Positions 22,564 through 35,487 of a stretch of 64,000 bases of DNA are shown here, one piece after another. The stretch's first letter is position 1; each line of letters starts with the position of its first letter. The stretch is from Rhynchospora pubera (taxonomy: Eukaryota > Streptophyta > Magnoliopsida > Poales > Cyperaceae): positions 152,763,461 to 152,827,460 of the forward strand of contig CM051460.1 in NCBI GenBank assembly GCA_028095005.1, in the 5' to 3' direction. The notes beneath the pieces were generated by a model that worked only from the letters and a program-made list of their open reading frames with translations, was not told where the DNA came from and did no database searches. The translations under genes and the position numbers were made by a program.

Positions 22564-23019
22564 CATATTTGTCTATTGCATTTCTTTTTTACTACATAAC
22601 ATATATCTTTCTCATGCTAAAGATTTTAAGTATTCATGCATGTATGATCTTTAGATTGATCCTTGTTTAAAAATATATTTCATGAATACAATCATTGAAA
22701 AAATAGCATACCATCTGTAAACAAATCAAATTCAAGTAATAGACATGTCATAAGAAAATTACTTAGTTTGTAATTTTGTTTCACAATTTGTCATATTTGT
22801 CTATTGCATTTCTTTTTTACTACATAACATATATCTTTCTCATGCTAAAGGTTTAAAGTATTCATGCATGCATGATCTTTAGATTGATCCTTGTTTAAAA
22901 ATATATTTCATGAATACAATTATTGGAAAATAGCATACCATCCGTAAACAAATCAAATTCAAGTAATAGACATGTCATAAGAAAACTGCTTAGTTTGTAA
23001 TTTTGTTTCACAATTTTCA
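22564..23019 (+). repeat. 228-bp tandem duplication in the leader intron
   Basis: Two head-to-tail copies, 22564-22791 and 22792-23019, with a few substitutions (for example gattttaag against ggtttaaag, catcattg-type against attattgg). The second copy ends in the acceptor (caattttcag) that joins the leader to the exon with the ATG; the first copy has tttgtc there, so only one acceptor is kept. Confidence 0.9.
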
Positions 23020-23033
23020 GACAAAAGTTAACA

Positions 23034-23735
23034 ATGGCGAGCTCTCAACTTGTGAAAGTATTGATTGTTGATGATGACAACTTCACTCGGAGGATATATA
23101 AGACGATGCTTTTCCGCTTTTGTTTTGAGATAACTGAAGTAGAAGATGGGAAGAACGCCATCCAACAATTTGTTGATGGCAATGAATATGATCTCGTTCT
23201 AATGGATAAACATATGCCTAACATGGATGGTGTGGAGGTAATTAATTATTTAACTTCTTTAAAGTTCATTCATATTATTATGGGTTTACATTCAAAAATC
23301 ATAAAAAGGACAATACTATATTTTATTTTAGCTAATAAATTTGGTCCATGCGAATAAAATAGATGAATAAATGAAACATCTTTTGATATAGATAAAAATA
23401 ATTAAATAATTAAATTGATCTAACACTTTTCTTATTAAAAATTAATTCTAGCTCATGTTCCATTTGATTCTTCTCTAATTTCTCTTTTGTTTCATATTCT
23501 GAATGCTTAAACTCAGAATAATATTGTTTTTTATTACATATTATTGTTGGATTCTTTTTTACAGGCAACCCGTACACTGAGAGGTATGGGAATTCCGGTT
23601 AAAATAGTGGCAATAACTGATGACGCAAGTTCCAAGGATACATTTATGGATGCAGGGGCGGACAAGTTTCTCCTTAAGCCTCTCACTTTTTCTATGCTCA
23701 CTGATATCCTAAAATCCTTCAACTTCCTCAACTAA
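23034..23735 (+). CDS. Type-C response regulator (ARR22/24-like)
   Basis: Two exons, 23034-23237 and 23565-23735, encode 124 residues, which is just one receiver domain. The acidic pocket is VDDD (residues 12-15), the phospho-acceptor is Asp58 in LVLMDKHMPNMDG, the switch Thr is at 86 (VAIT) and the conserved Lys at 106 (LLKPL). There is no DNA-binding or output domain. The LMDK-MP signature and short length fit plant type-C regulators, which take phosphate from histidine phosphotransfer proteins in cytokinin-type phosphorelays and can act as phosphate sinks; Arabidopsis members are expressed in reproductive tissue. All catalytic residues are present, so it should be phosphorylatable. Its leader intron contains a 228-bp tandem duplication. 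The exact orthologue is not determined. Confidence 0.93.
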
Positions 23736-24427
23736 GGTTGCTTGTTGTTGTGTGTTAATTTTCTGATGTTGTTGCAAAAATATATAATTATGCGTACTTA
23801 TTAGGTAAAAATAAATTATGTCCTTATCATTCCATGGAGCGTTATGTGAAAAGGACATTTGTCTTGTGTGTCTTTTCTATTTAAAGTATGTTCATTGTTG
23901 TGTGATGTTTGTGTGTTTTAAATTTTTCTTAGATTGAAATATGAAATTGTTTTTGTTTGGTCAGTTGTTTATGTATCTTTTTATTATGCAATTATTATTA
24001 TTATTATTTAAAGAAAGAAAATGCAATTGAGCAACTGTTAGTTCTTAGTTGGATGCTCAACGATCGAGGACGGATGTCATCCTTTGTTTGGCGAACTCTA
24101 TATGGGTGGCATCTCCTAAACACACATCAAGCCAATGCCTTTGTTTAAAAATAAATTGAAAATAAATATGCGGGGAATGATTTTGGTGAGACTATGGTGC
24201 ATTTTGGGGTATTTACTTATAATTTATCACTATACTGAAATTGCGTCATTCTTATTCTGCATATTTGCATGTATGCGATAAAATGTATCATTCCTTTCTC
24301 TATGAAACAAATTCACTTTAAATAATTAAAGAAAATTGATTTTGCCAAAATGAAGAAATTATGATATAGACAAGTGTTGGACTTTTCGCTTTTGTTTAGG
24401 CATATAGTGGGCCGAGATCCTACTTTG
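23736..24427. other. 3' flank of the response regulator gene
   Basis: Probable 3' UTR followed by AT-rich sequence with a short ATT run near 23990-24008. No further gene was seen. Confidence 0.5.
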
Positions 24428-24585
24428 GACACTGTTTGGATGCGTTGAGAAAAAAGTAGAAAGAAGGAAGAATGGAAGAAATAAATTATAAACAATCTAA
24501 ACTCTTCACAAAGTTATACACTTCCCAATACTTCTTTCCACTTCTTCCCTTCTTTCTTTCTTCCCACACCTATCCAAACGGGGCC
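24428..24585. mobile_element. GTTTGGAT-family MITE
   Basis: GACACTGTTTGGATGCG ... CTATCCAAACGGGGCC, with the family core (aaacaatctaaactcttcac, gttatacacttccc). Target duplication is unclear. Confidence 0.8.
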
Positions 24586-24851
24586 GGATCTGTTGTAATT
24601 CATGAAACTACGAGACACCGGATGTAGTGTTTAAAAAAAATACGACTTGTCACGGTACGACACGGCACGGTACAAAGGTGGTACGACACGGTAAAACACG
24701 GACACGACACGACACGAGAACTTAAACGTGCCGTATCTTTAGGCGTGTCGTGTCCAACTTTGATGGAATAAACACGGCACGGCACGACACGCGAATTGTC
24801 TAGCCACGACATGACACGGCACGACACGACACGAGACATGACACAACACCA

Positions 24852-26633
24852 TGTTGGAGTTATGTCCTAGAAGTCAATAATTTAATGACTTAATTATTAG
24901 TTTATGTTATGGATGATATTTTATCATCTGTTCCTAGGTTTATTATTGACATATCATTCAGGTTGAGGATCTGAATTGTAGATCTCTGTGGGTCATTTTT
25001 TAGAATGACAATAATAAATCTAAACGGTCCATAATCTTGATAATTAACAAGGAACATTAATTATCATATAAGATTAGTATGCAAGTTAAGTGATGATTAA
25101 GTTCTACAAATCATAGGTAAAGAGTTACCAACTTAATTGCATATGTATATGTTATGGAACATAGTACAGGACTTGACCCAACGAAATAAACATATGGATT
25201 GTGTTATGTGTCATTGTTTATTTCGTTATGATTTTGGTTCTAAGTTTGAGATGTTTATCTTTTCCACATGAGGATAGGTTCAATAAATATTGTCTACCGC
25301 TGATTCCCGATAAGGGCTGCTATACGGACTTTATTTATGATCTCTTGAATTGTGCGGGGAAAAGCTAATCATCAAGAAAACCGTATGTCCCTCATTAATT
25401 CACTTAGTGAGTGACGATATCTGTTTGGGCCCCTTGATGGAGTTGGATCGTATGCGCGCAACTAAGCGATCAACTCTAGATCAAGAAACGTATAATCTGC
25501 AAGAATGACACATTCCTATCTTGGATTATACGATGATATCGTGTGACATAAGAACCAAAATAGGGAAATACATATATTCTCTTATGCAGGATTTAAATAC
25601 TGTAGCAGTACATTATTTATGCGAATTGGGAATCATAACGTGTTACTAGATACCTCTTATGATTATTGGAATTAAATAGCGATTTAATTCCATGTCCAAC
25701 ATAGCATAAATCCTCAAAGGGTCACACAAATAGGACTTTAACCATACAGTGTATTATTTATTTATTCGCAACAGTGTGTATTGCGAAAATATGATAGTTT
25801 GATTAATTAATTGTATAGCGTTGTGGACCGTTATAATTAATTAAGTCAAAGGGATCATATAGAAATAAATTAATGCATTTGCTAATCCCAAATTAATTAT
25901 TAATGAGTTAATAATTAATTATGTTCAACTCATTTAAATTAATTGAGTTATTGGGTCTTTATTTAATTAGTTAAATAAAAGTCCAATTTGAGGTTAGTTG
26001 AAAGAGCAATTAAAAGGTTGAATTAATGGGCTTGTAATACACTTGGTGTAGCCCACAAAAGCCTCCAATGGGGGCCGGCCATGTGAGGGCAATATTGTCC
26101 ACAATTTGTTGTGGTAGGTAGGTGTAGAGAGCACTATATAAAGGGGTCAAGTTTTGGGGAAACCCTAGCCTCCACTCCATTCTCTCTCCCTCTTCCTCTA
26201 TGGCCGAAATTCACCAAAAAGGGAGAAAATTTCAGAATTTTCTCCATGCTCTCTCTTCTCTCCTCTCCTCTCTAGCTCATGGGTTGAGCACTCCTCTCCA
26301 CAAATTAAAGCAATTAATTGCTAAATGAGAGAGGAAACCTAGAGGGATTAGCTTGTATCTTCCTCTTGCTAGCACAAGAGTTGAAGATTATGGTTAACCT
26401 CCTTGGTGGACTCAAGGCCGATCAACCGACGAAGGAGGAGGCGCATGGAGGCTCGCCATCGATTCCCATGCCGTAGGATCGAGCCCCGCGAATACGATTT
26501 CGCGAGAGGTACAATTTCACCTATCTCTTTGTGTCGAAATGGCTATGTACTAGATCCTCTTGCTCTTTGTGTTTTAATTGGATTAATTAGTTAGTAATTA
26601 GTCACAAAATTAAAATTGAGCGATTTCCTAACA
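24852..26633 (+). repeat. 5' LTR of Copia element A
   Basis: Runs from TGTTGG to CCTAACA, 1782 bp. A TATA box (actatataaagggg, about 26133-26145) and a transcribed-leader-like segment follow. Two short frames inside (the Arg-rich one at 26403 and the MAEIHQKG one) recur in the 3' LTR and are not conserved in element B. Confidence 0.93.
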
Positions 26634-28726
26634 GTGGTATCAGAGCCTTGGTCGTACTTAAGCTATTTTGACACTTAATTAAGAGAAATTGGCTAATTAA
26701 CGGATTAGTAGAGATGATGCGTTTGTTTGCTGTCTGGAAATGGTATTTTCTGTGTTGTTTCACGTTTTTCGATGTGATATGTTCTCTGGAAGATCTTTCC
26801 ATCTACATGAAAGTTGTAGATCTTTGGATTGTGATTCTTGTGGCGTTAGATTCACATTTTTCTGAATTAGTATAGATTTATTGTGAATAAAACGGCGACA
26901 GTGCGCAGAACCAGTTTCTGCTCGCACTGTCCTGTTTGAATGGCTTGAAAGATTTATATTTTGAATATAAGTACCAGTGTTCTATGGCTATAAATAAAGA
27001 GGACTTGAAGCTATTTCTGAGCATGTATAAATTGTTGCATGACTCGGATTAATTTGTGGGTTTTTCAAGTATGAAAAGAAAGATCTTGTCAGATCCAGTT
27101 TGTTGAGCAAATCGATTGTTCTAATAAACTGTACCAACTGAGAACTCCTTTAAAAATTCTGTTTAAATGGAGTTGTTCTATTTTGAGTTAGTATTCCAGG
27201 AAAATTAATTTCATAATTTTTCGTGAAAGTTTGGACCTTCAACTAGGTTAAAATATTTCGATCGACAGTCTGTTCCTGTACAGAATTTGTTGATTGTTTA
27301 GCATGTAACTTAATATTATTGAACTGAACTCGGTTGTTTTCTTTTCATGAATGGATAGCCTGTAGTCTAAACAAGTTTTTCTATGTATATTGTATATATA
27401 AAAACTGGATAGAAGGTGGTCTAACAGACCAAATGGTTGAGAGGATAAGCTGAAAATCTCATAACGGTGTTTCGTGCACTTGTAAGAGATTTGTCTTTTT
27501 TTATTCTCCCAGATGGTTTAAGATCTCTTCTTGAAATTTTTACTGGTAGTCACAACTATGATAAGGAGCTTAAGTAATTTATTTGAGAATTTTTGGAAAC
27601 CGAAAACTGTTGTTTTTGTTGGATTCCATTAGTTACGTTTTTTGGTAAATTACTGTTTTTCTAAGTATTCAAACTAGTTGAAATTAATTAGAAAACTCCT
27701 TGTTTGATCTCCTTTCAGTTATGGGATGTTGAAAGAACTTTCTAAATGAATTTAAACAAGTTTGGTTGTTTAAAATTGAGAATTTGTACACGGAATTTAC
27801 TTATAGCAAACGATACGCAAAGATGCTTGAAAATCGTTAATTGGAAACAAAGTGCTTGTATGTGCTAACTTTGTTTTGTAGGTGGATAGTGGGTTTAGTA
27901 TGGCTCAAGACTTAATGCCTTGTGGTTGTATTTGAATGCATGTGTGAATGTTTGTAATGCGGCCTTTGGTGCCATTAATTAATTAATTTGTTGATTAATT
28001 TTAATGTAACTTGTGAGGCTTGCATGCCCCTAAGGCTAGGATGGGAATAGGATGTTTTCACATGTATTTTGTACCTTTATTTTATATAGGATTTAGATCC
28101 TTATAGAATTTAGTGGGAGGGACAAGGATTAGATTAGTTTTGCTCCATGGACGATGTGGCGAAACCAATGCAAACGGGAGCCATACAAACCCACAATAAT
28201 GAGATGCTTATATGTGATTGCTATGAATTGTCATAGGCTAGGTATGGGTGTATGCTTACATGACCACCAAACAAGTGTCACTCAATTGATAGTCCCAAAC
28301 AAGACATGATTAAGTTAAATCGCCCTCCTTCTCTCTATCCCCTTCTAACGTGTATGATCGTTCATTGATGTTTTCTCGCCGACGCGGGACATCGTGTTCC
28401 ATCATCCGTGTCGGGGTGTAAATCGGATTTACTAGGAGCAAATAGAGAAAGGTTACTTAACGATGTTTTCTAATCGGATTGGACATCGGGGCAAAGTTTG
28501 TGGATGTACATGTGATATTTCACAAACCAAGAATCATATGGAATGATTGGTTGGAGAACCTACTCTATCTAGTTGTTTTTTGTGTCACGCCGATGCTAGC
28601 ACCATCTCAACGAAAATAGGGATCTTGGAAAACCTACTACATTAGGGACATTAAATAATTGTAGTGGGAGTTTTATTTGTTATAAATAAAACAATTGCAT
28701 AAACTAAATGACCGTAAATTGATTTT
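26634..28726 (+). other. Untranslated leader of Copia element A
   Basis: About 2.1 kb between the primer site and the ATG that matches the gag start of element B. Read against the reverse complement of 56930-59015 it is almost base-for-base alike over its first 600 bp and again around ctcgccgacgcgggacatcg. It ends tttgttatag before ATG, an acceptor-like site. Confidence 0.8.
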
Positions 28727-31700
28727 GTTATAGATGTTTAAATTGTTAATTTTATTGCGATCAATCTTTGAAAATAAACAAACTCGTTTCTAAAAGGTAG
28801 TTACTTGAAAGAGTAATACCGATTCCTAAGACACGATCTTAGTGAAGAGAAACTTGAGTATGTCAATTCCCAAAACTTTCCTCAAACTACCCGAACGTAG
28901 CATCGCGATGATTGATTGACTTTTGGCGAAAAGTTATTCAATAAAGCGTATGGCTAGTATCCTCATTCAAAATTTCTAGACCTTTGAATTAGAGAATTCA
29001 TATGGACTAGATTTAACTCGTACGCTCTCATTCGCTTACTCAAGAAAGTGTTCTTGGAGAAAGTAGATATTAACTCCATCATTTATGATTGAGTATATAG
29101 AATATGAGTTGACCAAGAGATTATTCTTTTAAAAGAAGTTATATGAATGTTTCATTAGCTTACAAATCGAAAGATTGAAGTAGCTAATTGATGACTAGAG
29201 ATATTAATCTCCGATATCAAGGATTGTTGATATTGTCATTCGATCTCTTTGGAATTATGAAGGATATAATATTACCTTTATGCACGCTTGTTGATGCAAA
29301 AAGGTGATTGGTTAAGTATTCAAGAAATACTTCACCAAGGTATGAGTTGAAACTTCGAGACTCTCATTGATGACCATGTGTCACATGAGATGTTTCATTT
29401 GCCGTTTTATGGGAGGCATTTGAAAGGTTGTCTGAAGTACCATGATTATGACGATTAGAAATATTCTAATCCTAAAGTGTATTTGTCGTTCAAATTATCT
29501 CACTATCTCTAATTTACACTAGTAACTTGATACTAGTTCATATGCTCGCATTTAACGAAATGTGTTGGCAATGAAGAATAAGAGAATGTTCGAGAGATAT
29601 AAATTAAACTCCGTATAGGAGATGACTTATTCGTTTAAGTCATTACCATTGAATATGTAGAGTTATCTTTATTAAGAGTTTGTTTAGGAATTGAAGGTTG
29701 TATACCTTAATCCTAACCTCTCAAAATATCTCCATTTCATATTCAATGATGGATGATTATGTTTTGTAAAAGACAAGATCTTTTATTATGAATTTGTTTA
29801 TATGATTTCATGCATCTTGATTGAATTTGCTTGAAATAGATAAACAAGTTTTGAATGACAAATAGAATGCGTAAGACTTGACATAAAGTATTTGACTTTC
29901 ATGTTATATATAATCGCTTAGTCACATATATAAACGAGAACCGCATTATGAGAGTCTACGTAACGTAGAGCTCGAAATTCAATTCGATTTCAAATCGATT
30001 GATATGCGAATCATGTTTGTTAAATGACAAAAGCGCCTTTAACCTATGAAGGTTTAAGGACAAGTGAACTAATTAGGACTTATACATATCGATGTATAAA
30101 GACCTATAAGTACTTGTGTAATGAAAGGTTATTGATACTTTACTACTTGACCAACGATCATTGTAGATATTAACATATCTATTTGATAAGGTATAAGTAT
30201 GAACCTTTTGACTAGTTCAAAGGAGTTCAAGAGTGAAGTTTAAAAGACCGTTCAAGAAAAATGGAAGTCTTACAATTAATTGTGGTAAATAAATAAGTAG
30301 TTAAGTCATATGATTTGAAATATTATCTAAAGAGTATGAAAGTAGTTTCATAACTCGCTCCATGAGGAATAATATGTCCAAGAATGGAGGTATCGAACAA
30401 TATTTTGTATAGTTCGATCGGTAATAAATCAAATGGACTTATTCGACTCGTATTAGGGAATTATGTTTGAGGACAATATTGTTTACACTGAATGATGTTC
30501 CATCGAAGTCTATGGAAGAAGATATCTTACGAGATTTTGATCTCTAAGTATAATACTTCTCGAGATTTGGTGTTGAGAAACTTATTTCAAGTATTGTCGA
30601 CTTGTAAGCTTAAACCAAATAAGACACTATAAGTTTGTGGGATGCTTTATATTAAAAGGCACTACTTCCATGAATATGATAAGAACAAAGTAGTTGTTGC
30701 TAATCATAATGTAGTCTTGATGAATTGAAACTCTCAAGAAGAAGTAGTGGGAGTAAAGTGAGCATTAAAGGAGTTTATGCGTCACTACAAGAAGTACTCT
30801 TATGGGAAACTTGTCACTCCATACATGGTGCTTAGTGGGAGTTGAGCGGAACTTCATTCACAAGTTGTTTTGAAAAGAAGTTTAATAGTACGCTCCTTCT
30901 AATGAGGACTCAACCATCTCACGAGTTGATGATGTTTGAGAAACTCATGGAATATATGAGGAGTCAAGAACTCGTTCAACAAATCATTGTGGAAGTAGTT
31001 CATGAACCTCAAGTACCAATCCTACAAAAGATCAACGAGAGTTGATTGCCTAAGCCGTTTGGTGCATTGGCTTCACGACATTCTCAAACTTAGCATATGA
31101 GAATCCGTTGATAAACAAGGAAACGATGGAACGATCCGATTCCACATATATGGTTTGAATCATATGATCTTTAAAATCCATATATAACAACAAGGTATAG
31201 ACCTTGGTTGATGTTCATGAAGGAGCAATCCATCAAGAACTTTTAGATCTTCAAAAGGAAAGATCAACATGGATAACAAATCGACTATGTACAAAGCGCG
31301 GCTTCTCGCTTGTAGCTATGTCTAAGTCGATGACTAGTTGACTACGTACAAAGCACAACCTCTTGCTTGTGGCTATGTATGAGTCAATAAAGATCATTCT
31401 AGCAATAGTTGTATTTCATATATATTGATATATGGAAAAACACATAAAACCGCCTTCTTCGTATGAATGAAGGAAGATGTTGTGCATTTGAAACAAATCG
31501 AGGTTTTATGTATTGCTAAAAACATACGCATGCTTCAAGGATCCATAAATGGATTAAAGCAAGTGTTGTGGAGATTGGAATAAAAGTTTTGACAATGAAG
31601 TCAAGGAGTTGAAGTTCGTCAAAAGTATCTTGTATAAACAAGATATTCAGTGGGAGCATAATTGTATTACTTGTATTGTTCAAGATAACAATTCATTAAT

Positions 31701-32765
31701 TGGGAATAACATTAAGAAAATGAATATTGTCAAGATCTCTTTGGAGAATGCTTTCTCAAATGAGAATTTGGGCGAAATCACCTAATCCTAGGAAACAAAA
31801 TCTATAAAGATAGATTATGATGGATGTTAGGTTTGAGCAAATATGCACATATTGACGAAGTGTTCTAGAAACACGAAAGTTACACTCCAAGAAAGGATGT
31901 CTAACTGTACGTCACATGGCATGACTTGAGTGTTTTAACTCAGTCTATTGCAACTCAATTCAAGAAAATGCATGAAATAGTTCAAGCATTCTTTCATTAT
32001 GAGTTCCATTTTGTACGCCATATTTATGCATATGCCCCAATGTGTAGTATCCAAAGGATATGACAAACTGTTGTCAAATGGATGCAAGAGAGACACATTT
32101 GGACGATAGTCAAAGATATCCTCGAGTACCTTATGAGTAAGAGTGATATAATGTTTCATCTCTTAAGATGAAAGAATCTCGTGTAAGTAGTTACACTAAT
32201 AAAAGTTTTTCAAAGGATTGATATAATCACGATTGAGCTACATATTTTACTTTAAAGGTGGTGTTGTAAGTTTAGAAGGTGTTCTAAATGGAATATTAAA
32301 ACCGTTTCCGTCACCAAAGCAAAATACATAGCAACTTGTGAAGCAATAAAAGAAGTTTATTTCGGATCGAGTTCTTAGTCGAGTTATTATGGTTCTATGC
32401 ATCTCGAACCACAACTCACTCCTAAAGAACCCAATGTTACATTGGAGATTCAAATATGATCTATAACGATATCACTTGATATCATATGATGATGATCAAG
32501 AACATATATATAGTAGTATATATATAGGGTCGAACAAATTTGGATAGGTTCGCGAACACAGCGAACACTCTAGCATGACCTCTACCTTGAGCAGTATACG
32601 AGATGCAGTTATGCATCCATACGTGGTGGACGTATGAGTAACTAGCTTTAAGCGTATTATTTATTTTGAGGTCCGAGACATGTATATATGTAGATATATG
32701 ACATTGTTCTCAATTCTTCGTTGGCTAGAAGTCACTACTGATTGACTCTAGGCCAAGTGGGAGAT
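28727..32765 (+). pseudogene. Decayed gag-pol region of Copia element A
   Basis: Only fragments are recognisable. 31540-31660 resembles the RT stretch of element B (GLKQ..., WNK, NEV-KEL-KFV) with stops and shifts. At 31282-31380 the segment encoding the YKARL motif is duplicated in tandem with a period near 57 bp. No frame above 75 codons survives, so it cannot supply its own enzymes. Confidence 0.75.
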
Positions 32766-34546
32766 TGTTGGAGTTATGTCCTAGAAGTCAATAATTTAAT
32801 GACTTAATATTAGTTTATGTTATGGATGATATTTTATCATCTGTTCCTAGGTTTATTATTGACAGATCATTCAGGTTGAGGATCTGAATTGTAGATCTCT
32901 GTGGGTCATTCTTTAGAATGACAATAATAAATCTAAACGGTCCATAATCTTGATAATTAACAAGGAACATTAATTATCATATAAGATTAGTATGCAAGTT
33001 AAGTGATGATTAAGTTCTACAAATCATAGGTAAAGAGTTACCAACTTAATTGCATATGTATATGTTATGGAACATAGTACAGGACTTGACCCAACGAAAT
33101 AAACATATGGATTGTGTTATGTGTCATTGTTTATTTCGTTATGATTTTGGTTCTATGTTTGAGATGTTTATCTTTTCCACATGAGGATAGGTTCAATAAA
33201 TATTGTCTACCGCTGATTCCCGATAAGGGCTGCTATACGGACTTTATTTATGATCTCTTGAATTGTGCGGGGAAAAGCTAATCATCAAGAAAACCGTATG
33301 TCCCTCATTAATTCACTTAGTGAGTGACGATATCTGTTTGGGCCCCTTGATGGAGTTGGATCGTATGCGCGCAACTAAGCGATCAACTCTAGATCAAGAA
33401 ACGTATAATCTGCAAGAATGACACATTCCTATCTTGGATTATACGATGATATCGTGTGACATAAGAACCAAAATAGGAAAATACATATATTCTCTTATGC
33501 AGGATTTAAATACTGTAGCAGTACATTATTTATGCGAATTGGGAATCATAACGTGTTGCTAAATACCGCTTATGATTATTGGAATTAAATAGCGATTTAA
33601 TTCCATGTCCAACATAGCATAAATCCTCAAAGGGTCACACAAATAGGACTTTAACCATACAATGCATTATTTATTTATTCGCAACAGTGTGTATTGCGAA
33701 AATATGATAGTTTGATTAATTAATTGTATAGCGTTGTGGACCGTTATAATTAATTAAGTCAAAGGGATCATATAGAAATAAATTAATGCATTTGCTAATC
33801 CCAAATTAATTATTAATGAGTTAATAATTAATTATGTTCAACTCATTTAAATTAATTGAGTTATTGGGTCTTTATTTAATTAGTTAAATAAAAGTCCAAT
33901 TTGAGGTTAGTTGAAAGAGCAATTAAAAGGTTGAATTAATGGGCTTGTAATACACTTGGTGTAGCCCACAAAAGCCTCCAATGGGGGCCGGCCATGTGAG
34001 GGCAATATTGTCCACAATTTGTTGTGGTAGGTAGGTGTATAGAGCACTATATAAAGGGGTCAAGTTTTGGGGAAACCCTAGCCTCCACTCCATTCTCTCT
34101 CCCTCTTCCTCTATGGCCGAAATTCACCAAAAAGGGAGAAAATTTCAGAATTTTCTCCATGCTCTCTCTTCTCTCCTCTCCTCTCTAGCTCATGGGTTGA
34201 GCACTCCTCTCCACAAATTAAAGCAATTAATTGCTAAATGAGAGAGGAAACCTAGAGGGATTAGCTTGTATCTTCCTCTTGCTAGCACAAGAGTTGAAGA
34301 TTATGGTTAACCTCCTTGGTGGACTCGAGGCCGATCAACCGACGAAGGAGGAGGCGCATGGAGGCTCGCCATCGATTCCCATGCCGTAGGATCGAGCCCC
34401 GCGAATACGATTTCGCGGGAGGTACAATTTCACCTATCTCTTTGTGTCGAAATGGCTATGTACTAGATCCTCTTGCTCTTTGTGTTTTAATTGGATTAAT
34501 TAGTTAGTAATTAGTCACAAAATTAAAATTGAGCGATTTCCTAACA
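32766..34546 (+). repeat. 3' LTR of Copia element A
   Basis: 1781 bp, more than 99% like the 5' LTR by eye; differences include a deleted t near 32808 and substitutions at ctatgttt, caatgcatt and gtgtatagag. Flanked by CACCA. Confidence 0.93.
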
Positions 34547-34916
34547 CACCACTCAAAGATAGTAAATATTACGAAATAATAAGAAAATCTCTTATATTGT
34601 CTATTTTTTAAGGATAATTTCATAGTTTGAACGTCTATTTCATCTATAAACACAAGTATATAACTATGTTTTATAAAATTCAAATGTGTTCAAACATGAT
34701 ACGGTACAACACGTTTAAAGAAGACACGGCATGATACGACACGAGGACACGAGACGTGCCGTGTCCTTAGGCGTGTCGTGTCCATCTCTTAGAATTTGGA
34801 CACGGCATGACACGGCACGTGAAATATTTATACACAATACGACAAATAATCAGACATGAACGTGTTTGACACGACACGACACGGCACGATATGTATTTAG
34901 AACACTGGTCCGGATG

Positions 34917-35487
34917 TGAGACACCGACACAGAGCAGTGCCACGGTGGCCCACAGCCACAAGGCAGAGACCTCTAGAGAAGAGATCCTGCCACTGTTGCG
35001 TGTGGTCGTCGTTAGTATTGGAGAAGACAGACACCAACCGATTTAAATAATAACAAATTAATTAAATAATAATAATTTAAAAAAATATATTATTTAGTTA
35101 AGAAAATAAAATGAAATAACTTTTCAATAAGCATGTTTTAAATAACAAAAATAATATGAAACACGAATACAGTTACGAGGAGGGCGAGTTTGAAAGATTG
35201 GAATTAAAAAAAAATCATAATATAATGTGATACAACAAATTAATTAAATAATATTTTTTAAAACATTTTTTTATTAATCCAATGAATTTTTTTTCATAAG
35301 TATATTTCAAATAACAAAATTATATTTCTATTACACTTGCATATTTTGTGCATTTCTCATGAATCTTTAATATCGCCTTATAAAATAATTATAGAAAGAC
35401 AAATAAATAATAAATTATTAAATGAGAATTATCATTTTTTTCTTTTTGTATTTCAATGCACATGTTGTACTATATTAAGTATAAATA
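34917..35487. other. AT-rich intergenic sequence
   Basis: No gene seen. A degenerate word (aaataacaaaa, aattaattaaataat) recurs. Confidence 0.5.

Larger units (their letters stand above)
24852..34546 (+). mobile_element. Long-LTR Ty1/Copia element A, non-autonomous
   Basis: Complete by structure: 5' LTR 24852-26633, primer site tggtatcagagcc (initiator Met tRNA) directly after it, polypurine tract aagtgggagat directly before the 3' LTR 32766-34546, and a 5-bp target duplication CACCA (24847-24851, 34547-34551). The LTRs differ at about a dozen positions and one indel in 1.78 kb. There is no long reading frame; the interior only keeps scattered pol-like pieces. It belongs to the same lineage as element B (50891-60793, opposite strand), sharing primer site, polypurine tract, leader and LTR layout. 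Confidence 0.93.
24625..34908. mobile_element. hAT-like inverted-repeat element split by Copia element A
   Basis: The halves 24625-24851 and 34552-34908 flank the Copia insertion. Ends TAGTGTTTAAAAAAAATACG and GTATTTAGAACACTGG are inverted repeats, with near-matching 8-bp flanks (ACCGGATG and TCCGGATG). Both halves are filled with permutations of cacgacacgg and contain ttaggcgtgtcgtgtcc. No transposase was seen; the original length was about 0.6 kb. Confidence 0.7.

Noticed and set aside
26403..26594. Arg-rich 63-codon frame in the LTR of element A (also 34316-34507)
   Set aside because: Part of both LTRs; the matching LTR segment of element B does not keep the frame.
26634..26646. tRNA-like tggtatcagagcc
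   Set aside because: It is the retrotransposon primer-binding site complementary to initiator Met tRNA, not a tRNA gene; no cloverleaf surrounds it.
34035..34241. 68-codon frame reading MAEIHQKGRKFQNF in the 3' LTR of element A
   Set aside because: It lies in the transcribed LTR region; element B lacks the ATG and the frame is lost, so no sign of selection.
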